Below, in pieces: positions 35,087 through 43,116 of a stretch of 64,000 nucleotides of DNA (position 1 is its first letter; each line of letters begins with the position of its first letter). The notes under the pieces are model-generated. The model saw nothing but the letters and a program-made list of their open reading frames with translations, was not told the DNA's origin and did not search any database. The stretch comes from JANQEA01 sp964466035 (GTDB lineage: Bacteria; Bipolaricaulota; Bipolaricaulia; UBA7950; UBA9294). The stretch lies in the NCBI GenBank assembly GCA_964466035.1, contig CAYXLR010000001.1:1-64000 (forward strand). Reading direction: 5' to 3'. Both the position numbers and the translations under genes were made by a program.

Positions 35087-35803
35087 ATGATAGCTTTCGA
35101 GGAGTTCGAGAGGCTCCTGAAGGAGGAACGCCGCACGGCGAGCACGATCGACGCCCACTTGGATACCGTCCGACGCTTCGCGGCGTTTCTAGAGACGCGC
35201 ATGAAACCAGCGGACATCGATCAGGCGAGTCCGGACGACATCGCGTCATTCGTCGAGGAACTCTCGGCGCAGGGCGAATCGGCGAAGGCCTTGCTCTGGA
35301 GCCTGCACAACTACTACCGCCTTTCGAAGAACAAACCTCTCCACGATCATGCACTCGGCCTCCGAATGCAGGCGATGGAGCCTGAGAAGAGACGCCGGCC
35401 GGCACCGAAGCTCTCGCTGCTCGCCGGTGCATCGCAGGCGGCACTCGGGGCATTGCGTGAACGGGGCATCGAGACCACCGAGCAACTCCTGAAGCATGCC
35501 GCGAGCGCAGGAGAGCGCGAGCAGCTGGCTCGCGGCTGCGATGTCCCGCAAACGGACATCGACGAACTCGCCTTCTTCGCCGATCTCTCGAGAATCACGG
35601 ACATCAAAGGAAAGCGCGGCCGCTTCCTTCTCGATGCAGGCATTCGGACCGTCGGTGAACTGCGGGCGTGGGACCCAGAGGAACTGCGGTCGCATCTGGC
35701 AGCGGCGGCCGTTGATTCCGGCCGGCGGGCGCCGACGCGCGCCGAGACGAAGTACTGGGTGAAACAGGCGAAGCAGCTTCCCGACGTTCTAACGTCGGAC
35801 TAA
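35087..35803 (+). CDS. integrase SAM-like domain fused to helix-hairpin-helix region
   Basis: The 238-residue protein starts with a core-binding SAM-like domain as in tyrosine recombinases (about 1-85: STIDAHLDTVRRFAAFLETR, ASFVEELSAQGESAKALLWSLHNYYR). It then has a DUF4332-like double helix-hairpin-helix region (about 110-225: LRERGIETTEQLLKHA, LLDAGIRTVGELRAWDPEEL). There is no recombinase catalytic domain (no R...HxxR...Y). It probably binds DNA. The frame opens at 35030 but the 35087 ATG fits the domain start. Confidence 0.65.
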   Translation: MIAFEEFERLLKEERRTASTIDAHLDTVRRFAAFLETRMKPADIDQASPDDIASFVEELSAQGESAKALLWSLHNYYRLSKNKPLHDHALGLRMQAMEPEKRRRPAPKLSLLAGASQAALGALRERGIETTEQLLKHAASAGEREQLARGCDVPQTDIDELAFFADLSRITDIKGKRGRFLLDAGIRTVGELRAWDPEELRSHLAAAAVDSGRRAPTRAETKYWVKQAKQLPDVLTSD

Positions 35804-35851
35804 GACGTCCACCTTCTCGCATCCGACCCTCACTGCCTCCGGAAGGTCGGA

Positions 35852-36628
35852 CTAGTCCGCCGACCCGGTCACGCGGAAGCCCGCCCGCTCTAGGTTGGCG
35901 AGGAGGCCCTCCGTCTCACGCTTCGTGAACTCCTCGGTGTAGTGGCCAATCGTCCAGTGCTTCGCGCGGTTGTCGATCCCGCGGTCGAGGAGCTTGCTCC
36001 GCTGCTCTTCCGACAGCTCGGTCTCGAACCGATCCCGCCACGCAGCGTCGCTCTCTCGATACCACGAGGTGATGTCCTCGCCGGACGGAATTCGGTACCC
36101 GTTCCGGTGAACGACCGCTTTGAGCGGCAGCCGCGGACGAAGCTCCGGCTCCTCGTCGGGGACGCCGAGCGTCACCAGTCCGGCCGGCACGACGTACTCC
36201 GGCACGCCGAGAGACTCCTGGAGGTTCTGCGACAGGACCGTCCCGATGTAGACGCCGCCGAGGCCGAGCGACTCCGCCGCGACGACGCAGTTATGGAGCG
36301 CGATCGTCGCGTCCCAGAACGAGATGAACAGGTTGATCGCTCGGTCGTTGTGGAACGGCGCCCCGTTCAGCTCGTAGTAGCGCTTCACGCGGTACTGGTC
36401 GACCACGGCGATGATCGCCAGCGGGCCGTCGATGTAGCTAACCTTCCTCAACACCTCGGGGTCGTCGATGACGATGAACGCGTACGGCTGGATGCCGCCG
36501 GCGGTCGCAGCGCGCGTCCCGGCGTGGAGGATCGTCTCGATCGTCTCCTCCGGAATCGGTTCCGGCTTGAACTTCCGGACCGATCGGTGGTTCATCAGGC
36601 AGTCAATCACGGGGTTGCTCGGGTTCAT
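35852..36628 (-). CDS. nitroreductase-family flavoprotein
   Basis: The 258-residue protein has the nitroreductase FMN-binding start HRSVRKFKPEPIPEETIE, the central VVAAESLGLGGVYIG and GLVTLGVPDEEP. It should use FMN to reduce a nitro, quinone or enone compound. AAGGAGG precedes the ATG. It lies 15 bases after the methyltransferase stop, so the two are co-transcribed. Confidence 0.9.
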   Translation of the reverse strand: MNPSNPVIDCLMNHRSVRKFKPEPIPEETIETILHAGTRAATAGGIQPYAFIVIDDPEVLRKVSYIDGPLAIIAVVDQYRVKRYYELNGAPFHNDRAINLFISFWDATIALHNCVVAAESLGLGGVYIGTVLSQNLQESLGVPEYVVPAGLVTLGVPDEEPELRPRLPLKAVVHRNGYRIPSGEDITSWYRESDAAWRDRFETELSEEQRSKLLDRGIDNRAKHWTIGHYTEEFTKRETEGLLANLERAGFRVTGSAD

Positions 36629-36643
36629 GGCGTTCCTCCTTCG

Positions 36644-37420
36644 CTAGGCGGGCTTCTTGAGGGCGTAGTAGGTGTGAACGTATCGGACGTAGTCGATGCG
36701 CCGCTCGTACTCGGCCGCCCACTCCTCGGCGGACCGCGGGACGGGGGCCTCCGCGCGCAGCGCGGCCCATTCCGCCTCCGAGAGGTCCTCCCCGCCGACG
36801 TGCAGAACGGCTTTCTCCTTCAAGAGGACGTCCCAATCGGCCACCAAGCGATCGGACTGCGCATCGGCGAACAGGCTGTGCCGGACCTCGTCGCCGTCTT
36901 CGGCCATCCAGCGCTCCCCCGGTGCCCGCTCCTCGCCGTACGAGGACGGCGGCCAGCTTTCGGTGGAGATGACCCCGAGGAACGCTAGCCCCTCGGGCCT
37001 CACTACCCGCCGCATCTCGGAGACCGCCCGCGCTGTATCGGTCCGGCTGAGATGACACATCGAGTAGTGTTCGTACACGTAGTCGAACGAGGTGTCCGGG
37101 AACGGCAGATCGCGCATGTCGGCGCGTCGGAGTTGGATGTCGAGTCCGACTCGTTCGACGAACCCTCGGGCCCGTTCGAGCTGGCGCTCCGAGATGTCGA
37201 TGCCGGTCGCCTCCATCCCCTGCTCCGCGAAGATGGCCAGCGGCGGGACGACTCCGCCGCCCCCGCAATCGAGGATCGACCGTCCCCGTACGGTCTCGCC
37301 TTCGCTCAGCCGGCTGACGATCAGGCTCAGGAATCGGTAGACAGGGGTCGCGTTCATCCGAAGAACGGTCGGGTACACGGGGTCGCCCTCCTTGGTGCGT
37401 TCGATGGCGGTAGGATACAC
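36644..37420 (-). CDS. SAM-dependent methyltransferase
   Basis: The 258-residue protein has motif I ILDCGGGGVVPPLAIFA, an acidic motif II TGIDISERQLERAR, post-II RRADMRDLPFPDTSFDYVYEHYSMCHL and RPEGLAFLGV. The small-molecule acceptor is unknown. The start is uncertain: a GTG at 37420 or the ATG at 37357 (MNATPVYRF), neither with a clear ribosome-binding site. First gene of a pair with the nitroreductase. Confidence 0.8.
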   Translation of the reverse strand: MYPTAIERTKEGDPVYPTVLRMNATPVYRFLSLIVSRLSEGETVRGRSILDCGGGGVVPPLAIFAEQGMEATGIDISERQLERARGFVERVGLDIQLRRADMRDLPFPDTSFDYVYEHYSMCHLSRTDTARAVSEMRRVVRPEGLAFLGVISTESWPPSSYGEERAPGERWMAEDGDEVRHSLFADAQSDRLVADWDVLLKEKAVLHVGGEDLSEAEWAALRAEAPVPRSAEEWAAEYERRIDYVRYVHTYYALKKPA

Positions 37421-37574
37421 GGTCGTGGACGACTGTTTGACGGAGGTCTCGCCATGACCCTACTCTCTTTGGATCGAGCTCGTCGAATCGGCCCGTCTCG
37501 TCAACGTCAAGGTGGCCGGGGAGGTCAACCGCCGAATTGCAGAGTTCCTGAGCGAGTCGAGTAAGGAGGAGGTC

Positions 37575-38075
37575 ATGAGCGGAATCGTCGTCTACCGCAG
37601 CACCTACGGGAGCACCAAGCAGTACGCGGACTGGATTCACGAGGAGACCGGGTTCCCGGTCTACGAAAGCCGGGACAAGGTGATTCCTTGGGACGGCGCG
37701 GACACGGTGGTCATCGGCTGCTCGATCCTGGCCAACAAGCCGGTGCTGACCGGATGGATCGGCAAGAACTGGGAGCGGATGAAGGACAAGAACGTCGTGC
37801 TGTTCACGACGTCCGGCGCCGATCCGGCCACGGGTCCGGTCAAGGACTGGGTCGAAAAGGCGCTGCCGGAGCCGGTTCGTTCGGCGATCCGTATCTATGC
37901 TTTGCCCGGCCGGTTCGACTACGCTGGCTTGAACGGCCCGCACAAGGCGATGATCTGGGTAGCCGCGAACCTGTTCGGCAGCAAGGACGTGAAGAACCAG
38001 ATGAAGAACCCCGTCGACGGCGTCGCCAAGGAGAAGCTTGGCGAGCTGCTGGAGTTCCTGAAGGGGAGCGGCTGA
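37575..38075 (+). CDS. flavodoxin-domain protein
   Basis: The 166-residue protein has the FMN phosphate-binding loop YRSTYGSTKQYADWI at its N-terminus and GCSILANKPVLTGWI and LFTTSGADPATGP flanking the isoalloxazine site, as in the flavodoxin/HemG-like family. AAGGAGGAGG precedes the ATG. It may carry electrons or reduce protoporphyrinogen-like substrates; context does not decide. Confidence 0.85.
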   Translation: MSGIVVYRSTYGSTKQYADWIHEETGFPVYESRDKVIPWDGADTVVIGCSILANKPVLTGWIGKNWERMKDKNVVLFTTSGADPATGPVKDWVEKALPEPVRSAIRIYALPGRFDYAGLNGPHKAMIWVAANLFGSKDVKNQMKNPVDGVAKEKLGELLEFLKGSG

Positions 38076-38287
38076 GAGCAGCTGTGTGGAGGATGGGGTG
38101 GCTGGATTCAAGAGTAAAGCTCTGAACCCAAGTTCCTCACTGACAGCATAGCGCCAGCACCGGTGTATACGGGAAGCGAAAGCCGATCTAAGCGCGCGGC
38201 GAGCCCCGGAAAGGCGAAGGGGCACTCATGGAAGCGACTACTGGCTGATGATCGACCCTGTCTTCGTCTCCCGCCCCAGCGTGGCTC

Positions 38288-39553
38288 TTAGAGGCTTTCC
38301 ATCTCGGAAACCAACCGTTGGACAACAGCAGTAATCTCATGCACGCTGAGCTCGTCAAACATGCCCCTTGGCCTTTCGCAGTTGTAGTTCACCCACACAT
38401 CGTCCTGGGCAGCAATGATCCCGTCGGGGGAGATCACAATCGTTGCGTGATTCCGTCGGTACACCTCCGCGATGGCAGGATTCGCGGTGTACAGCACTTC
38501 CGACCTGGGCAGAGCTGACAAGTCCCCTGGTAGTCCCTCGCTAGATGTGACGACAAGGATTGTAACTCGTTCCAGCGACCTGAGGACCTCATGGACGGAT
38601 TGCAGCTTGCTCACGTATGGGCTTGAAGAAGAGGCACAGGAGAAGCATCCTCCATCGCTGAGGCTGGGAAGGAACATTAGGACAACAACTCTACCCGCTA
38701 GGTTCCCCAACGAGGACGCTTCTCCGTCGATGGTTGTGAACTCAAAGTCGGGCGCTGGTTTCCCCACCGCAATCACTGGGCGCGGGGGTACAACCGCCAG
38801 AGGCGCAAGCTTCATTCGATCCCCCCACGGAGTCACAGACGTGACTCGATACTTCACGGTGCCGATCTGAAGTCCCTGGCCAGGGAGAAACGCCTCGTGC
38901 GAGCCCGGCAATGAGTCTATGTGGCCATCCCGGTCGGAATCGACAGCAATGAAGAGCTGATTCGCCTCGTATGTCCCATCCGTTCTGGCACTGCTGATCG
39001 CGATTGGGATCGCCTCACCATCTATCACAACTTGACCCCTGCGTTGCGAGAAGCCGGAGTATCCAACGGTATAGCCGCCAGTCTCGTAGGAGTACAAGGC
39101 GGTGACACTCACTGCAGTCTCCGCAAGAATAGGCCCATGTGCGCTCTCGTACTCGGCCTGCACGACAAAGAACCAGCTGTATGATCGGCTACTGATCTGC
39201 TCTCTGTGTGCAATCGGGATATCGTTGGAGAGATCCTCATCGTTGTCCATGTCCGCGAGAAGCTCTGGGGGATCGGAGTGAATCAGTGCAAAGCTGATCC
39301 CCGGGTCGGATGCGTTTCCTACCGGGAGAACTCCGAACTCGACACCCGCACCCGCTGAGGCTTCGATACCTTGCGTCCCCGAGATCTCCTCGGCTGGTGT
39401 GCTAGCCAGTCGAAGCTCCTCGACCGCAACGCCAGCCGTCATGAGGGGCCACAGGACAAGCTCTGCGAGTTCAGCCGTCTGCCCCTTCGCGTCTGAGGCA
39501 ATAGAGACCAGGGCGACCGCGGCAGCGCAAACGAGGGCTAGAGTTCTGTGCAT
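38288..39553 (-). CDS. exported thioredoxin-fold protein, cassette copy 1
   Basis: The 421-residue protein has a signal peptide (about 1-24). A novel N-terminal domain (about 25-270) contains two acidic Ca-binding-like loops (DMDNDEDLSND and DSDRDGHIDSLPGSHE). The C-terminal AhpC/TlpA-like thioredoxin domain (about 270-421) has APDFEFTTIDGE, VVVLMFLPS and a CxxC at Cys303/Cys306. GGAGG precedes the ATG, which lies inside the end of the Cys-rich gene upstream (16-base overlap). The paralogue at 40997 matches along the whole length. It may be an extracytoplasmic thiol-disulfide enzyme for its Cys-rich partner. Confidence 0.7.
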   Translation of the reverse strand: MHRTLALVCAAAVALVSIASDAKGQTAELAELVLWPLMTAGVAVEELRLASTPAEEISGTQGIEASAGAGVEFGVLPVGNASDPGISFALIHSDPPELLADMDNDEDLSNDIPIAHREQISSRSYSWFFVVQAEYESAHGPILAETAVSVTALYSYETGGYTVGYSGFSQRRGQVVIDGEAIPIAISSARTDGTYEANQLFIAVDSDRDGHIDSLPGSHEAFLPGQGLQIGTVKYRVTSVTPWGDRMKLAPLAVVPPRPVIAVGKPAPDFEFTTIDGEASSLGNLAGRVVVLMFLPSLSDGGCFSCASSSSPYVSKLQSVHEVLRSLERVTILVVTSSEGLPGDLSALPRSEVLYTANPAIAEVYRRNHATIVISPDGIIAAQDDVWVNYNCERPRGMFDELSVHEITAVVQRLVSEMESL

Positions 39554-40005
39554 GCGCAACCTCCACTATCTACCCAGTAGAGGCCCGACAGAATCTGGTT
39601 GATCCAGCAGTCATCGTATGCGGTCACTCGCCCTGAGCCGACAGAGCTATCCGAGGCCGTGCAGGACTGTGTCTGGAAGACGACAACCTTACAGGTCACA
39701 ACAACGTCAACCTGAATCGGCAGTGGCTCGCGCTGTCCAGGGCCGGAATAGCCATACCGCTCGTAGATTGCCCTTCCCCAGCACTTGTAGCCCGTGTCGT
39801 ACTGGACACAGTCGGCGCTGCAGTTGACCAGCATACACCCGGAGTCGATGTAGTCATCCGTGAAGAATTCCTCCAAGGGAAGGAAAAGGGGGAGGGGACG
39901 ACCAACCGTGCCAAACGGGTCGTGTCTGGTACCTCCAACCGCCACAACGGCCAGACTCGTGGAGAACAACACTCCCACTACGGCGACCAGCCATACTCGC
40001 TTCAT
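39538..40005 (-). CDS. exported Cys-rich protein, cassette copy 1
   Basis: The 155-residue protein has a signal peptide (about 1-24). The mature part has nine Cys, several in the pattern IDSGCMLVNC-x3-C-x6-TGYKC, then VTC, QSC, DDCW and a C-terminal GGCACTEL. The copy at 42256 has the same plan and the same CACTEL end. GGAGGT precedes the ATG. Its last codons contain the Shine-Dalgarno of the thioredoxin-fold gene, so the two are coupled. Even disulfide-rich spacing suggests a secreted or surface protein that needs oxidative folding. No known family recognised. Confidence 0.65.
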   Translation of the reverse strand: MKRVWLVAVVGVLFSTSLAVVAVGGTRHDPFGTVGRPLPLFLPLEEFFTDDYIDSGCMLVNCSADCVQYDTGYKCWGRAIYERYGYSGPGQREPLPIQVDVVVTCKVVVFQTQSCTASDSSVGSGRVTAYDDCWINQILSGLYWVDSGGCACTEL

Positions 40006-40037
40006 TTGTGACACCACCTCCGTTCTGCATCTATCGC

Positions 40038-40066
40038 ACGATAGCATGAAAGACACACGGATACAA
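40038..40066 (-). promoter_or_regulatory. promoter of cassette copy 1
   Basis: On the minus strand TTGTAT (40061-40066), 17-base spacer, TATCGT (40038-40043). A palindrome CTATCGTGCGATAG covers the -10 and could be an operator. Confidence 0.5.
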
Positions 40067-40185
40067 GGGGACGTGGCTCAAGCGAGGCAGACGATCAACG
40101 ACGACTTCAGGCCGGGGGCGTCGACTGCCCGAGCGAGTGAGTGGATCTTGTGACCCTCGCGGGGAGAGTCCGGGCTGTGGCGGCT

Positions 40186-40341
40186 CCCTCGAAGTCAGGC
40201 GCCGCGTCGATCCAGTGGTTCCACGAGTGGGCCGAGCACGGAGATCCGGCCGTCCGCCAGCGGATCCTCGACTACAATGAGGACGACTGCCGCGCCACGC
40301 GGGTGCTGGTGGATGCATTGAAGGATCTTGCTCGGGCCTAG
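40186..40341 (+). pseudogene. remnant of RecB-like/RNase H-like nuclease C-terminus
   Basis: About 50 codons read ASIQWFHEWAEHGD and RILDYNEDDCRATRVLVD, the C-terminal motif of the RNase H-like domain found in TM0106-type predicted RecB nucleases. Everything N-terminal is missing and the upstream bases do not continue the family. It is a 5'-truncated fragment inside the accessory islet. Confidence 0.65.
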
Positions 40342-40467
40342 GTTGGAAACGCGGGGAGTTCCGGGGACATAGTACTCAATAGGCAAGGGGCACATGTCTA
40401 CGTTCCGTACTGTGGTCCCAGAGCTCGTATTTTTCGAATCAGGCTCCTCCGCCCCCTGGGGGGGCAA

Positions 40468-40550
40468 CTACCCGATGATCTCGTTCAACCCGTCGACCGG
40501 CCGACTGAGCGTCTCTCGGGAGGCAGCCGCTCGATAAGGTCGCCGATTCG
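40468..40550 (-). pseudogene. frameshifted fragment related to 42882-43109
   Basis: The minus strand reads RIGDLIERLPP then, after a one-base shift, RETLSRPVDGLNEIIG and a stop. The frame at 42882 reads RIGDLIERLPPKTLNRLVEGADEI. About 50 of 60 aligned bases agree, so these are two copies of one C-terminus, this one broken. Confidence 0.5.
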
Positions 40551-40660
40551 ATCGACGGACAACGGAGTTCCTGAAAGGTAGTACGAAACCTATGCGTGCC
40601 TGATCCGTAAGTTGGGCACTGCGTTCCCGACCTTTTCTCTCGGAAGGGCTCCTGTACGCG

Positions 40661-40993
40661 CTAGTCGCTCGGTGGGCGATAGGGATCGAGGATGCTCGCG
40701 TCGACCTAGTAGATCTGCAACCCCCGGGTGAAGAAGAGGATCGATCCGTCCGACAGGCTCGCGGCGAGCTCTGTCTGGTCGGTGTTCGCGGTCTCGACAA
40801 GCTGGGCCTCCGACCAGCTTCCGTCGGGGAGTCGAAAGCTGACGAACAGATCTCCGTTCGTTTCGTTCGGCCCGACGTAGCGATCGAACAACAGAACCAT
40901 GCCGTCCGGAGCGACGTACGGATGGGCAGCCCCGTCCAGTGGATTCACCGATTCAAGGCCCCAAGCCTGCCGTCCGAACGGTCCTACTCTCAC
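40661..40993 (-). pseudogene. truncated PD40 beta-propeller gene with in-frame TAG
   Basis: The frame encodes the last one and a half blades of a PD40 protein (VAPDGMVLLFDRYVG, LSDGSILFFTRGLQIY) related to the intact gene at 18616. A TAG (40706-40708) interrupts it, after which the same frame continues VDASILDPYRPPSD to a second stop, matching the YWVDTSFVEEL end of the relative. The N-terminal part is missing; the fragment starts within a few bases of the stop of cassette copy 2. Confidence 0.7.
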
Positions 40994-40996
40994 AGA

Positions 40997-42271
40997 CTAC
41001 TGATCCTGTTCTAGCAAGCGCGTGACCACGGCGGCGATCTCACTCGGACGAAGAATCTTGTAGGAGCCTGTAGGGCGGCCACATGCGAATGTGGCCCAGG
41101 CCTCATCGAGGGCCCGGATAATTCCGGCCTGGTCAACCACGATCGCTCCGTAGGCTCTGCGGTAGAGGTCGTTTATTGCAGTATCGTGCACGTACCGAAC
41201 GATCCCTGTCGGGAGAAGTGAGAGCGCTTCGAATGAGATTCCCTCTGCGACCACAACGACGACTGCTACTCCATCGGAAATAGGTTCCAGATCGTACAGT
41301 ACCGATTCCAGTCGCGAGTAGAAAGCACTCGATGCGATCTCTGCGCACGTTTCACAAGTCGGAGGCGCCAGCTGCGGGAAGAAGAGAAGGACCACAACCC
41401 CACCACGCAACTCTGAGGATCGCAGCTCTTCTCCGAAGAGGTCGGTCGTTTCGAAATCCGGCGCAGGCATGTCACGTTCAATCGGAAGCCGCGCTGGGGC
41501 ATCTCCGGCGGGTACCAGGGCCAAACGCGTTCCATCCGCTGAGACGGATGCAATTCGGTATTCGGTAGTTCCCACTTGGACTGAGTTGCCGAAGCTGTAG
41601 ACTTCATGGGATCCGGGCAATGCGTCCAGCACTCCATCTCCGTCGGTGTCGATGCAAACTATCAACTGCGAGAGATCACTGTAGTTGAGTTCAGGAGATA
41701 GGGTCGTTACGGAGACCCGGTACGTTCCGGTGTCAAGATTGACGTGCCCAACCTTCTGGCAGAACGGTCCGTACGCGTACCGCAGGGAATCGAGCGAGTA
41801 GGAGTAGAGCGCCGTGAACTGAATGGTCGTGGGTGACGACGTCAGTTCGTCGCCGTCTCGATACTCGACATGAACCATGGGATACCACGTGTAAGAACGG
41901 GGTCCGATCCTCTGTCGCAGCTCGCAGCAGATCACCTCATCGGGCGATAGAACTTCGTCGTTGTCGAGATCCATGATCAATGTCGGAGGATCGGTCTCGA
42001 TCACCGCGAAGCTGATACCGGGATCGGATGACGAGCCCACCGGGAGGAGCCCAAAGACGCACGGGGATTCACCTGCTTGCCCTCGCCACAGTTCGCAGTT
42101 CGTTAGCTCTTCCTGTGGATCAGGTGATACGAGCACAGCCTCTGCAGGAACTGTTGCACTCAGGATCGGCCAAGAGAGAAGCTCTGTGATCTCCGCTACG
42201 GTCTCGGTTCCACGCGCTCCTGCGCATACACAAGCTAGTTCCAAGAGAGTAAGGACTAAAGCTCGGTGCAC
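40997..42271 (-). CDS. exported thioredoxin-fold protein, cassette copy 2
   Basis: The 424-residue paralogue of the protein at 38288 has the same order: hydrophobic export segment (about 1-20), N-terminal domain with Ca-binding-like loops (DLDNDEVLSPDE, DTDGDGVLDALPGSHE), and thioredoxin-fold C-terminus with CxxC at Cys306/Cys309 (TCETC). I chose GTG 42271 because GGGGAG precedes it and it aligns with the ATG of copy 1. The gene overlaps its Cys-rich partner by 16 bases, the same overlap as in copy 1. Divergence between copies is large in sequence but not in length, so the duplication is old or the copies came separately. Confidence 0.7.
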   Translation of the reverse strand: MHRALVLTLLELACVCAGARGTETVAEITELLSWPILSATVPAEAVLVSPDPQEELTNCELWRGQAGESPCVFGLLPVGSSSDPGISFAVIETDPPTLIMDLDNDEVLSPDEVICCELRQRIGPRSYTWYPMVHVEYRDGDELTSSPTTIQFTALYSYSLDSLRYAYGPFCQKVGHVNLDTGTYRVSVTTLSPELNYSDLSQLIVCIDTDGDGVLDALPGSHEVYSFGNSVQVGTTEYRIASVSADGTRLALVPAGDAPARLPIERDMPAPDFETTDLFGEELRSSELRGGVVVLLFFPQLAPPTCETCAEIASSAFYSRLESVLYDLEPISDGVAVVVVVAEGISFEALSLLPTGIVRYVHDTAINDLYRRAYGAIVVDQAGIIRALDEAWATFACGRPTGSYKILRPSEIAAVVTRLLEQDQ

Positions 42272-42729
42272 GCGCACTCCCCCCAATACAGCTCGTAACC
42301 GTTCAAACACCCATACCTCCAGCACTCGGTGGTTGCAGACACGCGCCCGGAACCCGTGTTGCTGCCGGAGCATGACCACTGGATGTGGCACGGCCACCCG
42401 AACCCACTTGTGTCCACCACATCGCACGTCACCTCGACGGACACACTGATCGGAAGAGGATGACGACCTTCCTCATCATACCCGTATCGCTCGTAGGTCC
42501 CCCTGGCATGGCACTTCCAGCCTGTGTCCCAAAGGTCACATCCACCGTTGCAGTATACGAGACTGCAGCCCGAGTCGATCATGTCATCCAGCATGTTCTC
42601 GATGTACTTCCGCATCGGCATGAACAACGGTAACGGCCTACCTGTGCTTCCCAGCGGCGCCCAGCAATCGCTGGCCGCTACGGTCACTGCCAGCGATAAG
42701 AAGAGCGCAGTCATGACGACTATACGCAT
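42256..42729 (-). CDS. exported Cys-rich protein, cassette copy 2
   Basis: The 157-residue protein has a signal peptide (about 1-19, TVAASD) and twelve Cys in the mature part. Shared with copy 1: GRPLPLF near residue 30, DMIDSGCSLVYC-x3-C, DTGWKC, ERYGY, the VTCDVV strand, GSGRV, and the terminal CACTEL. AAAGGAGG precedes the ATG. It is coupled to the thioredoxin-fold gene downstream. The conserved GRPLPLF and CACTEL segments may be recognition sites for the partner. Confidence 0.65.
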   Translation of the reverse strand: MRIVVMTALFLSLAVTVAASDCWAPLGSTGRPLPLFMPMRKYIENMLDDMIDSGCSLVYCNGGCDLWDTGWKCHARGTYERYGYDEEGRHPLPISVSVEVTCDVVDTSGFGWPCHIQWSCSGSNTGSGRVSATTECWRYGCLNGYELYWGECACTEL

Positions 42730-42763
42730 CGTATACCTCCTTTCAAGCACAGAGATGATATTC

Positions 42764-42792
42764 ATTATACATCTTCAGGGCTTGTCCGGCAA
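42764..42792 (-). promoter_or_regulatory. promoter of cassette copy 2
   Basis: On the minus strand TTGCCG (42787-42792), 17-base spacer, consensus TATAAT (42764-42769), about 35 bases before the ATG. Confidence 0.65.
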
Positions 42793-42881
42793 CCAGCACG
42801 GCTCCTCTGAAGAGGACAAATGAAGGCCATCGCCAGTGGGGAAGCTTAAGAGGGTGAGCCAGGGATCATGAGAGCGTGGAG

Positions 42882-43109
42882 TCAGACTCCCGCTTGTGGA
42901 CAAGACCTCTCTGTTCCACAAGCTTCGTCAGTGCCCGATGATCGAGTAATCTCATCTGCCCCCTCGACCAGCCGATTGAGTGTCTTTGGAGGCAGCCGCT
43001 CGATGAGGTCGCCGATCCGCTTCTCCTCTGCATCCATGCCGTGTCGGACATCTCGCTTCTCAACGCCAAATGCGATCGCGTATCTGCTTGGAGACAAGCC
43101 GTGGGACAC
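42882..43109 (-). CDS. small protein downstream of HEPN toxin (75 aa), possibly remnant
   Basis: A GTG eight bases after the HEPN stop opens 75 codons: an N-terminal region with SPSRYAIAFGVEKRDVRHG and the segment RIGDLIERLPPKTLNRLVEGADEI. The latter recurs, frameshifted, at 40468-40550. The codon pattern is less regular after DEIT, so the true end may be lost. It might be a third member of the HEPN/MNT operon. No family recognised. Confidence 0.35.
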   Translation of the reverse strand: MSHGLSPSRYAIAFGVEKRDVRHGMDAEEKRIGDLIERLPPKTLNRLVEGADEITRSSGTDEACGTERSCPQAGV

Positions 43110-43116
43110 CAACCGG

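Noticed and set aside
37454..37561. short frame before the flavodoxin gene
   Set aside because: No ribosome-binding site; a fragment resembling a hydrolase tail (VNRRIAEFL) in another frame is too short to support.
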